Shown piece by piece: positions 1 to 5,743 of a DNA stretch of 6,682 nucleotides. The stretch covers positions 1 through 6,682 of the forward strand of contig JAQUCQ010000183.1 in NCBI GenBank assembly GCA_028686145.1, in the 5' to 3' direction. The stretch's first letter is position 1. Each line of letters opens with the position of its first letter. The translations under genes were made by a program, and so were the position numbers. Source of the DNA: Desulfuromonadaceae bacterium (GTDB lineage: Bacteria > Desulfobacterota > Desulfuromonadia > Geobacterales > Pseudopelobacteraceae). The notes under the pieces are model-generated. The model was not told the origin of the DNA, did not search any database, and saw only the letters and a list, made by a program, of their open reading frames with translations.

Positions 1-963
1 TCCGATCTTTCCATATCCGAGTTTGCCGGTATCGCCGCCAGTTTGGAAATTTTCGGCATCAGCAAATATATTTCCGTACCGATCTGCTCGGTTCTTGTCT
101 GGCTGCTGATCGTCAAAGGATCTTACAAAGTAGTGGAGAAGGTATTTCTGGTAGCCTGCCTGGTTTACATCGCGTATCCGATCGCTGCCTTCATGGCCGG
201 GCCGAACTGGCCTGTCGTCATGAAAGCGACCGTTACCCCCACATTCAAAACTGACAGCGCCTATCTGATGACCTTGATAGGTATTGTCGGCACAACCATC
301 GCCCCCTGGATGCAGTTTTATCAACAGGCGGCAGTCGTTGAAAAGGGGATTACAGCCGATCAGTACAATTTTTCGCGGGTGGATGTTATTTTCGGCTGCA
401 TTATGGCCATTGTAGTTGCTTTCTTCATGATGGTCGCCTGTGCTGCAAGCATTCATCTACATGGGCTGAAAATAGAGACCGCTGCCGATGCAGCATTGGC
501 TCTGAAACCGCTTGTTGGCCAGCACGCTTCGGCACTGTTTGCATTCGGTCTTTTCAACGCTTCACTCTTTGCCGCCTGTATCCTGCCGCTTTCAACTGCC
601 TACTACATTTGCGAGGGTATGGGGTGGGAATCAGGTGTCGATAAGGACTTCGGGCAGGCACCGCAATTCTTCTGGCTATTCACAATCATCATCGCCATAA
701 GTGCCGGCTTGATCCTGATTCCTGATGCCCCCCTGATGGCGATTATGTTCATTTCACAGGTAGTTAATGGTGCTGTGCTGCCTTTTGTGCTGATGTTCAT
801 GATCAAACTGATCAATGACAAAAAACTGATGGGCACCTACGTCAATGGTCCGGTGTTCAACATCATCGCCTGGCTTACCGTTGTAATAATGATCATACTC
901 ACAATAGTCATGACCGTCGATATGGCATTCCCTGGGTTGGCCAAACAGCTGATGTCATTTTGA
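1..963 (+). CDS. Nramp-family divalent metal-ion transporter, 5' partial, with a non-canonical TM6 motif
   Basis: This is an inner-membrane transporter of the Nramp (SLC11/MntH) family, whose known members import Mn2+, Fe2+ or related ions with protons. The reading frame is open from the first base, so the start lies outside; a TTG at 43 is an internal Leu codon. The first visible residues, with EFAGIAASLEIFG, match the TM3 region of the family, so TM1-TM2 and the DPGN metal-binding motif are off-window. About 320 residues remain of a usual 400-450, with roughly nine hydrophobic segments. The TM6 motif that is normally Met-Pro-His reads Ala-Pro-Trp here (bases 301-309), within TIAPWMQFYQQAAVVEKG. 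The metal-coordinating Met and the nearby His are therefore absent, which makes Mn/Fe specificity doubtful. It could belong to a divergent or Mg-type Nramp-related clade. The family call is firm; the substrate is not. It converges on the DUF4124 gene. Confidence 0.9.
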   Translation, partial: SDLSISEFAGIAASLEIFGISKYISVPICSVLVWLLIVKGSYKVVEKVFLVACLVYIAYPIAAFMAGPNWPVVMKATVTPTFKTDSAYLMTLIGIVGTTIAPWMQFYQQAAVVEKGITADQYNFSRVDVIFGCIMAIVVAFFMMVACAASIHLHGLKIETAADAALALKPLVGQHASALFAFGLFNASLFAACILPLSTAYYICEGMGWESGVDKDFGQAPQFFWLFTIIIAISAGLILIPDAPLMAIMFISQVVNGAVLPFVLMFMIKLINDKKLMGTYVNGPVFNIIAWLTVVIMIILTIVMTVDMAFPGLAKQLMSF

Positions 964-982
964 TTCAGGTTGCTGCCGAACG

Positions 983-1021
983 CCAAAGAGGCCCGACGGA
1001 ACTTCCGTCGGGCCTCTTTGG
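983..1021. terminator. Bidirectional intrinsic terminator between convergent genes
   Basis: A perfect inverted repeat of 17 bp (983-999 pairing with 1005-1021) encloses the loop AACTT. The stem has a GC-rich core (GGCCCGACGG). Its base carries AAAG on the left and CTTT on the right, so each strand presents a short U-rich 3' side within the stem. No separate T-run follows on either strand. It starts 20 bases after the transporter stop and ends 22 bases before the stop of the DUF4124 gene on the other strand, which fits a shared terminator. Termination itself is inferred. Confidence 0.85.
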
Positions 1022-1043
1022 TATAACAGCATAACGCTCTATT

Positions 1044-1568
1044 CTATTTTTTTATTTCCACCGCAATTCCTGCCTTACGAATCGTCTCAATCAACCCGGT
1101 GTAATTTTTATATTTTTGGTCATACGTTGCCCGACTATCATCATACTCCTTTTTCAGCATATCAAATTGAGCTTTGGTACTGTATGGCGTATCCTGGATC
1201 TGCTTGTTCAACAGATTCATATGCTGTGCAATACCGTGCAGTTCCGCTTCAAGAGCCTCCATTTCCTTACGCCAGGCATCACGGCTCTTGCCGCCATACA
1301 ATTCCTTTTCTCCTCCCGGAACTGCAGTGGGTTTTACATCTGCTGTTTCTGTTTGCCCGGTCTTGATTTCAAGATCCGGCGAAACCGCAGGCATCACATC
1401 CTGCTGAATATCCTCGCGCCGCTTTACTTTCTTTTGATACTTCTTCGGGACGCTGGAATAATCTTCGGTATAATTGTACGTACCGCTGTCGTCAACCCAA
1501 GAATAGGTCTCGGCATATAGTGAAGTTGCTAGCAACAGGGCAAAAGCCAGATAGATACATGTTTTCAT
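1044..1568 (-). CDS. Small exported DUF4124-domain protein with a C-terminal coiled coil, function unknown
   Basis: This encodes 174 residues. Residues 1-19 form a Sec signal peptide: MKTC, a hydrophobic core, then SLYA with likely cleavage before ETYSW. The mature protein has no cysteine, so it is not a lipoprotein. Residues 20-45 carry the DUF4124 signature (YSWVDDSGTYNYTEDYSSVP), typical of small periplasmic or envelope proteins of unknown role in proteobacteria. A low-complexity linker (about 52-88) follows, then YGGKSRDAW and a charged heptad-like helix (about 98-165). The ATG at 1568 is chosen because GAGG lies 6 bases upstream; the GTG at 1580 is part of that ribosome-binding site. The start is 15 bases after the HIT stop codon, so it is probably the last gene of the tlyA-HIT operon. 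A periplasmic location is inferred from the signal peptide; no biochemical function can be assigned. Confidence 0.85.
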   Translation of the reverse strand: MKTCIYLAFALLLATSLYAETYSWVDDSGTYNYTEDYSSVPKKYQKKVKRREDIQQDVMPAVSPDLEIKTGQTETADVKPTAVPGGEKELYGGKSRDAWRKEMEALEAELHGIAQHMNLLNKQIQDTPYSTKAQFDMLKKEYDDSRATYDQKYKNYTGLIETIRKAGIAVEIKK

Positions 1569-1574
1569 AGTGTT

Positions 1575-1580
1575 CCTCAC
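1575..1580 (-). promoter_or_regulatory. Shine-Dalgarno site that sets the DUF4124 start
   Basis: The minus strand reads GTGAGG, then AACACT, then ATG. The 6-base gap from GAGG favours the ATG at 1568. It makes the in-frame GTG at 1580, which would add four residues before the signal peptide, unlikely. Confidence 0.6.
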
Positions 1581-1583
1581 GTC

Positions 1584-1928
1584 CTAGCCTGGAGGCCAGG
1601 CAAATTCACGCCCAGCCATCAGATGAAAATGAATGTGAAAGACCGACTGCCCCGCCCCTGCCCCGTTATTCTGCACGATACGGAAACCGGAGTCGGCATA
1701 CCCCTTCTCGAAGGCAATCTCACCAGCTTTCCTGAAGGCATATCCGACCAGTGCATCATCCTGTTCGGCCATATCGAGGCAGTTGACAAAATGTTTTTTC
1801 GGCAGCAACAAAAGATGCAGCGGTGCTTGGGGATTAAGATCTTCGATTACGAGCAAGTGATCGTCCTCGAATACTCTCGTTGACGGTATGTCACCACGAA
1901 TAATCTTACAGAAAATACAATTTTCCAT
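1584..1928 (-). CDS. HIT-family (HinT-like) nucleotide-binding hydrolase, with its own start inside the tlyA frame
   Basis: A complete 114-residue histidine-triad protein, the usual size for bacterial HinT. Known HinT enzymes hydrolyse purine nucleoside phosphoramidates such as AMP-lysine in the cytoplasm. Visible signatures are the N-terminal CIFCKI with C4 and C7 (the first half of the zinc site seen in many members), NPQAPLHLLLLPKKH (32-46), and the catalytic triad H98-I-H100-F-H102 in SVFHIHFHLMAG. It ends in the family-typical WPPG. The ATG at 1928 is preceded by AAGGGGG at a good distance. It can therefore be translated on its own as well as by read-through from TlyA. It lies between tlyA and the DUF4124 gene. 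The physiological substrate cannot be told from sequence. Confidence 0.85.
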   Translation of the reverse strand: MENCIFCKIIRGDIPSTRVFEDDHLLVIEDLNPQAPLHLLLLPKKHFVNCLDMAEQDDALVGYAFRKAGEIAFEKGYADSGFRIVQNNGAGAGQSVFHIHFHLMAGREFAWPPG

Positions 1929-2684
1929 GCTGCCCCCTTGGTATTTAGTATCCGTTTTTTGCAACAATATCAAAAACTCACGGTTGCCATCCGCCCCGGT
2001 AATTGGTGATTCACACAGCCCAGCGACTATCAGTCCCAGATCAAGAGCAGTCTGGCGGACATTTTCAATAACCTTTTCATGCGCGGAGGGAACGCGTACT
2101 ATTCCCCCTTCACCTACTTCACCCCTACCAACTTCAAACTGCGGTTTGATCAGCGCGATGATCCGCCCACCCGGTTTTAACAGACCGACCGTAGCTGGAA
2201 GCACTTTGCCCAGTGAAATGAACGAGGCGTCAATAACCGCCAGTACCGGTACCTCATCAAGCTGATCCGGCGTCACCGTACGGATATTGGTTCTCTCCAT
2301 GCTGACGACATGTGGATCCTGCTGGAGCTTCCAGGCAAGCTGACCATAGCCGACATCAATAGCAAAGACCTTGGACGCTCCCGCCTGCAGCAGACAATCA
2401 GTAAAGCCACCGGTAGAGGAACCGACATCGGCAGCGACCAGACCCGTCACATCGACACCGAACTCATCCAACGCCTTACGCAGTTTGAGGCCGCCACGAC
2501 TGACGTAAGGTAGTTGCTCCCCCTTAAGACGAATTTCTGCATCAATTGTTACCGGGTGTCCGGACTTGTCAAGTGTATGGTCACCCACTACCACCTGACC
2601 GGCCATAATCAGAGCACGCGCCTTCTCGATTGAGGGAGCCAGGCCACGTTCCAGCAGCAATTTGTCGAGGCGTCGTTTGGTCAT
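1584..2684 (-). CDS. tlyA: TlyA-type rRNA 2'-O-methyltransferase, fused in frame to a HIT domain
   Basis: The open frame codes for 366 residues: a complete TlyA (about 1-245) followed without a stop by a complete HIT protein (253-366). TlyA enzymes use S-adenosylmethionine to 2'-O-methylate ribosomal RNA; M. tuberculosis TlyA acts on 16S C1409 and 23S C1920. Residues 1-60 are an S4 RNA-binding domain (MTKRRLDKLLLERGLAPS). The Rossmann methyltransferase carries the SAM loop DVGSSTGGFTD (86-96) and a full K-D-K-E set: K67 in SRGGLK, D152 in VIDASF, K180 in ALIKPQFE, E236 in NREFL. The ATG at 2684 is chosen because MTKRRLD is the family N-terminus; the in-frame upstream extension to a TTG at 2789 is not family-like. 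No clear Shine-Dalgarno precedes this ATG. The lack of a stop between two normally separate proteins is unusual. It may be a real fusion, a one-base loss in an A6 run (1955-1960), or a sequence error. Confidence 0.88.
   Translation of the reverse strand: MTKRRLDKLLLERGLAPSIEKARALIMAGQVVVGDHTLDKSGHPVTIDAEIRLKGEQLPYVSRGGLKLRKALDEFGVDVTGLVAADVGSSTGGFTDCLLQAGASKVFAIDVGYGQLAWKLQQDPHVVSMERTNIRTVTPDQLDEVPVLAVIDASFISLGKVLPATVGLLKPGGRIIALIKPQFEVGRGEVGEGGIVRVPSAHEKVIENVRQTALDLGLIVAGLCESPITGADGNREFLILLQKTDTKYQGGSMENCIFCKIIRGDIPSTRVFEDDHLLVIEDLNPQAPLHLLLLPKKHFVNCLDMAEQDDALVGYAFRKAGEIAFEKGYADSGFRIVQNNGAGAGQSVFHIHFHLMAGREFAWPPG
1933..1939 (-). promoter_or_regulatory. Internal Shine-Dalgarno site for the HIT gene
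   Basis: The minus strand reads AAGGGGG followed by CAGC and the ATG at 1928. This is the strongest evidence that the HIT protein has its own translation start even though the tlyA frame runs through it. Confidence 0.65.
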
Positions 2685-2807
2685 AGAGGGTTCGTTATTG
2701 CAACACTGAGTGCGTATTATTGAATATGAAATAATTTCAGCTGACGTAGCAGCCCGGTTCACTCCGCCAGTCAGCAGATAAACAATCAATCAGTACCGGA
2801 CACAGTC
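2685..2807 (-). promoter_or_regulatory. Putative promoter and leader region of the tlyA-HIT-DUF4124 operon
   Basis: This 123-base gap separates the pur/pyr terminator from the tlyA start, so a promoter for the downstream operon is expected here. An AT-rich patch (about 2713-2752; minus strand includes TTCATATTCAATAATAC) could hold a -10 element, but I see no convincing matching -35 box. The last bases before the ATG (CGAACCCTCT) hold no clear Shine-Dalgarno. The assignment rests mainly on position. Confidence 0.35.
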
Positions 2808-2845
2808 AAAAAAAAGCCCCGCCTCATTCAGCGGAACTTTTTTTA
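2808..2845 (-). terminator. Intrinsic terminator of the purQ-purF-pyrE operon
   Basis: Read on the minus strand, an A-run and GTTCCGC pair with GCGGGGC and a run of eight Ts (plus-strand A-run 2808-2815). The loop is about 8 bases and two G-U pairs lie in the stem. It begins just after the pyrE stop codon (2853-2855). It is a classic GC stem plus U-tract. The A7 run at the other end could allow some activity on the opposite strand as well. Confidence 0.88.
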
Positions 2846-2852
2846 ACCAGAA

Positions 2853-3404
2853 TTATTTCCCAACCAGTTGGCTCTTGGTAAAGAGCGCTCTCAGCCAGTA
2901 CCCTTCCGCCTCGATATTCTCGCGACCACCCTCTTCACGATCAACCAGGGTCACGATACCGAGAACCACCAACCCTTCCTCCTCGGCCCGGCGAACCGCC
3001 TTCATCGATGAACCGCCGGTGGTGACGACATCTTCCACAATAACTACCCTCGTTCCAGCGGGGAGGTTTTTGCGCCCTTCCAGCCACTGGCCGGTGCCGT
3101 GCCCTTTGGGTTCCTTGCGGATGATGAAGGCGTGCATGCTCTTACCATCCAGATGAGCGGCAATAGAGGTCGCCGTGGCGATCGGGTCTGCGCCTAACGT
3201 AATGCCGCCAACAGCCTGGACGTTTTCGACGTCCTTGATCGCGTCATAGAACAGCTTGCCGGTCAGAAAGCCGCCTTCCGCATGTAGCGTGGTCTGCTTG
3301 CCATCGAAGTAAAAGTCGCTCTGACGACCGGAAGCTAAAGTCACCAGCCGTTTTTCGTATGACAATTCCAGGATGATCTTCTTCAGTTGTTCGCGATCAG
3401 TCAT
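2853..3404 (-). CDS. pyrE: Orotate phosphoribosyltransferase
   Basis: This 183-residue cytoplasmic enzyme makes orotidine 5'-monophosphate from orotate and PRPP, the fifth step of pyrimidine synthesis. The N-terminal SGRQSDFYFDGK (25-36) is the substrate-side motif of the family. The flexible catalytic loop is RKEPKGHGTGQWLEG (96-110), with the conserved Lys and His-Gly. The PRPP-binding motif VIVEDVVTTGGSS spans 121-133. The length is normal for the short bacterial class. The ATG at 3404 is chosen because MTDREQLKK opens the family domain and GAGGAG lies 10 bases upstream; the frame is open further, to 3515, but that stretch only shadows the end of purF. The start overlaps the purF stop by 8 bases, suggesting translational coupling. 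A strong terminator follows, so it is the last gene of the operon. Confidence 0.95.
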   Translation of the reverse strand: MTDREQLKKIILELSYEKRLVTLASGRQSDFYFDGKQTTLHAEGGFLTGKLFYDAIKDVENVQAVGGITLGADPIATATSIAAHLDGKSMHAFIIRKEPKGHGTGQWLEGRKNLPAGTRVVIVEDVVTTGGSSMKAVRRAEEEGLVVLGIVTLVDREEGGRENIEAEGYWLRALFTKSQLVGK

Positions 3405-4824
3405 GTTTCGTTTGCTCCTCTTCAAATAATCCCATCTGCGGAATCTCCACAGGTTTGGGGAATGCAACCGGGTATCTCCCGGCAAAACAGGCTTTACAAT
3501 AGCGGGTGTCACCATGACCGATCGAGGATATCAGTCCTTCTTCAGACAGATACCCCAGGGTATCGGCAGTAATATAGCGGCAGATTTCATCAATAGTATG
3601 CGATGAGGAAATCAGTTCCTTCCGGTTAGGCGTATCAATACCGTAGTAGCAGGGAAAGCTGGTAGGGGGAGATGAAATCCGCACGTGCACCTCACTCGCC
3701 CCGGCGTTGCGTATCATCTTGACAATCTTGCGCGACGTGGTGCCACGCACTATCGAGTCGTCAATTATGACAACTCTCTTCCCTTTGAGCAGTTCACGCA
3801 CCGGATTAAGCTTAATCTTGACGCCAAAGTGGCGGATTGACTGGGCCGGTTCGATGAATGTCCTGCCGACATAGTGGTTGCGGATCAAACCGAGTTCGAA
3901 CGGAATACCGGATTCTTCGGCATACCCCATGGCGGCCGGCACTCCTGAGTCAGGCACCGCGATAACAACATCGGCCTCCACCGGATATTCACGTGCCAGC
4001 TGACGTCCCAGCTCTTTACGTGCCAGGTAGACATTCCTCCCGAAAATATATGAATCGGGACGGGCAAAATAGACAAACTCAAAAATACAGGGGGTCGGCT
4101 CGATTTTAGCGAACGGGAAGTACGACTTGATACCGCCATCTTTGGTACAGACCACCATTTCACCCGGTTCAATCTCACGGATAAACTCAGCTTCAATCAG
4201 ATCGAGCGCGCAACTTTCAGAGGCGACAACCCAGGCGTCACCGAGTTTACCAAGGCATAAGGGACGGAAACCGTTTGGATCACGCACCGCAATCATGCGG
4301 GTTTCTGTCAGAAAGAGCAGACAGTAGGCGCCTTGAATTCGCTTCAACGCTTCCACAATGCGGTCAACAAGCGAGTTAGTCTTGTATGTGGCAATGAGAT
4401 GGATGATTATTTCCGTGTCCATCGTTGTCTGAAAGATCGACCCGTAGGCTTCAAGTTCAGCCTTCAGCAGCTGCGCATTGACCAGGTTGCCGTTGTGGGC
4501 AACGGCAATCGAACCGCGCGAGTAATCAACCATGATCGGTTGTACGTTTTTTTCCACCGAAGCTCCGGCGGTCGAATAACGCACATGCCCGATTGCCGAC
4601 CTTCCCGGCAGTTTTTTAAAGACGTCAGGATTGCTGAATACATCCGCAACCAACCCCATTCGCTTGTGAGCGTGCAGGGAAGAGCCATCTGAGGAAACAA
4701 TGCCGCAACTTTCCTGGCCACGATGCTGCAGCGCATAGAGACCAAGATAGGTCAGATTTGATGCCTCTGAATGATTATAAATACCAAACACACCACATTC
4801 TTCTTGAGGACGGGATAACTTCAT
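3397..4824 (-). CDS. purF: Amidophosphoribosyltransferase (glutamine PRPP amidotransferase), [4Fe-4S] type
   Basis: This enzyme commits PRPP to purine synthesis by replacing its pyrophosphate with ammonia from glutamine, giving 5-phosphoribosylamine. It has 475 residues. MKLSRPQEE is a nine-residue propeptide ahead of C10 (CGVFG), the N-terminal nucleophile exposed after processing. The Ntn glutaminase domain (10 to about 240) includes LQHRGQES and HNGNLVN. The phosphoribosyltransferase domain carries the PRPP motif VVIIDDSIVRGTTS (351-364). C246, C392, C443 and C446 (the last two in RYCKACF) match the iron-sulfur ligand pattern of Bacillus-type PurF, which is linked to oxygen sensitivity. 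The ATG at 4824 is preferred over a GTG at 4839 because GGAG lies 9 bases upstream and overlaps that GTG. It follows the purQ-like gene after 26 bases and overlaps pyrE by 8 bases. Confidence 0.96.
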   Translation of the reverse strand: MKLSRPQEECGVFGIYNHSEASNLTYLGLYALQHRGQESCGIVSSDGSSLHAHKRMGLVADVFSNPDVFKKLPGRSAIGHVRYSTAGASVEKNVQPIMVDYSRGSIAVAHNGNLVNAQLLKAELEAYGSIFQTTMDTEIIIHLIATYKTNSLVDRIVEALKRIQGAYCLLFLTETRMIAVRDPNGFRPLCLGKLGDAWVVASESCALDLIEAEFIREIEPGEMVVCTKDGGIKSYFPFAKIEPTPCIFEFVYFARPDSYIFGRNVYLARKELGRQLAREYPVEADVVIAVPDSGVPAAMGYAEESGIPFELGLIRNHYVGRTFIEPAQSIRHFGVKIKLNPVRELLKGKRVVIIDDSIVRGTTSRKIVKMIRNAGASEVHVRISSPPTSFPCYYGIDTPNRKELISSSHTIDEICRYITADTLGYLSEEGLISSIGHGDTRYCKACFAGRYPVAFPKPVEIPQMGLFEEEQTKHD

Positions 4825-4833
4825 AGATAGCGG

Positions 4834-4837
4834 CTCC
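4834..4837 (-). promoter_or_regulatory. Shine-Dalgarno site that sets the purF start
   Basis: The minus strand reads GTGGAG, then CCGCTATCT, then ATG. GGAG sits 9 bases before the ATG at 4824. The in-frame GTG at 4839 is embedded in this site, so the shorter protein with a nine-residue propeptide is favoured. Confidence 0.5.
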
Positions 4838-4850
4838 ACTTCATTTTGGG

Positions 4851-5678
4851 TCAGACAAGATTATTTCTAACATATTCGGCGGCATTTTTATACAGGATCA
4901 AACCATCGCCCTCTTCCGGAAGATTTTCCCTCGTCCAGCGTGGGTGTTGGGTATAGTGGACAAACGCCTCAGGATGCGGCATAAGCCCCATCAGGCGACC
5001 AGTCGGGTCACAGAGGGCTGCTATGGCGTTGATTGACCCATTGGGATTGGCAGGAAACTCCATGGTTGGTTGAATGTACTCAGCATCGCTGTATCGTAAC
5101 ACCGCCAGGTGTCCGGCTTCGATTCGTGCCAGTGTTGCATCGGAATCGCAGAGGAATTTTCCTTCACCGTGACGGACCGGCAGATATATTCCCTTGTTGA
5201 TTCCAAGGGTAAATACGCTTGGCGAGGCGGGGTCGGCTTTCAGGTACGTCCATCGGTCCTGAAACCGGCCACAATCATTATGAGTCAGTGTCACGGCTTG
5301 GTGGAGATATTCACCGTCGAATCCGGGCAGCATGCCCATTTTAACCATCAGCTGGAAACCGTTACAGACACCAAGTATCAATTTGCCGGCGGCAATAAAA
5401 CGGGTAAACTGGTCAACCAGCTTTTCATCACCGCCTGCTACCGCTGCATTTTTCAAGCGATTTGCCTGAGCCTTGGCACTTCCCAGATCGTCACCATCAA
5501 GAAAGCCGCCAGTCAGATTAAGAAAATGAAAATCGTCCAGACGGATCTCTCCGGAGAGAATCTCGGCGATGTGGGCGATTACGGTTTCATCGAAGCCGCC
5601 GAGACGGCAGGCATGTGCTGCTTCCATCTCGCAGTTTGTACCATTGCCTGTGATGACAATTGCGCGTGTCTGTTTCAT
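4851..5678 (-). CDS. purQ: Phosphoribosylformylglycinamidine synthase glutaminase subunit, long PurQ-like form
   Basis: This is a class I (triad) glutamine amidotransferase of the FGAM synthase family. It releases ammonia from glutamine for the synthase subunit that converts FGAR to FGAM, the fourth purine step. The triad is C105 (LGVCNGFQLM), H235 and E237 (LMPHPEAF). Other family marks are an N-terminal GNGTNCEMEAAHA, LTGGFLDGDDLG (55-66), HGEGKF (170-175) and PANPNGS (209-215). At 275 residues it is longer than the usual free PurQ of about 225-230. Several segments (EMEAAHACRLGGFD, LDDFHFLN, FPANPNGSINAI, the tail after MPHPEAF) look closer to the C-terminal glutaminase domain of large fused PurL. 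No synthase or PurS gene is in the window. The ATG at 5678 has GAGG 5 bases upstream plus a second AAGGAG at 5690-5695. Confidence 0.9.
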   Translation of the reverse strand: MKQTRAIVITGNGTNCEMEAAHACRLGGFDETVIAHIAEILSGEIRLDDFHFLNLTGGFLDGDDLGSAKAQANRLKNAAVAGGDEKLVDQFTRFIAAGKLILGVCNGFQLMVKMGMLPGFDGEYLHQAVTLTHNDCGRFQDRWTYLKADPASPSVFTLGINKGIYLPVRHGEGKFLCDSDATLARIEAGHLAVLRYSDAEYIQPTMEFPANPNGSINAIAALCDPTGRLMGLMPHPEAFVHYTQHPRWTRENLPEEGDGLILYKNAAEYVRNNLV

Positions 5679-5743
5679 TGATTCCTCTTCTCCTTAATCT
5701 TTCGGACGTCATCGATTTCTGTATCTGCCGCTTAAGCCGGTTT

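Noticed and set aside
43..963. TTG at 43 as the true start of the transporter
   Set aside because: The upstream codons from base 1 continue a conserved Nramp segment (EFAGIAAS), so the gene begins outside the window.
1116..1520. 134-codon plus-strand open frame opposite the DUF4124 gene
   Set aside because: It is antisense to a gene with a coherent signal peptide and domain. Its hydrophobic stretch is a complement effect.
2685..2789. Upstream extension of the tlyA frame by 35 residues from a TTG codon
   Set aside because: The extra residues do not resemble any TlyA N-terminus, the TTG has no ribosome-binding site, and MTKRRLDKLL at 2684 is the family start.
3405..3515. Extension of the pyrE frame by 37 residues to 3515
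   Set aside because: It lies entirely within the purF 3' end in another frame and is unlike the OPRT N-terminus. The ATG at 3404 has a good Shine-Dalgarno.
4821..4844. Seven-codon mini-ORF (MKWSRYL) ending in an ATGA overlap with the purF start, as a possible leader peptide
   Set aside because: It has no Shine-Dalgarno of its own, it contains the purF ribosome-binding site, and it carries no run of regulatory codons. It is most likely chance.
5109..5681. 190-codon plus-strand open frame opposite purQ
   Set aside because: It is antisense to a clearly conserved gene, has no recognisable domain and no good start context, and looks like a codon-bias shadow.
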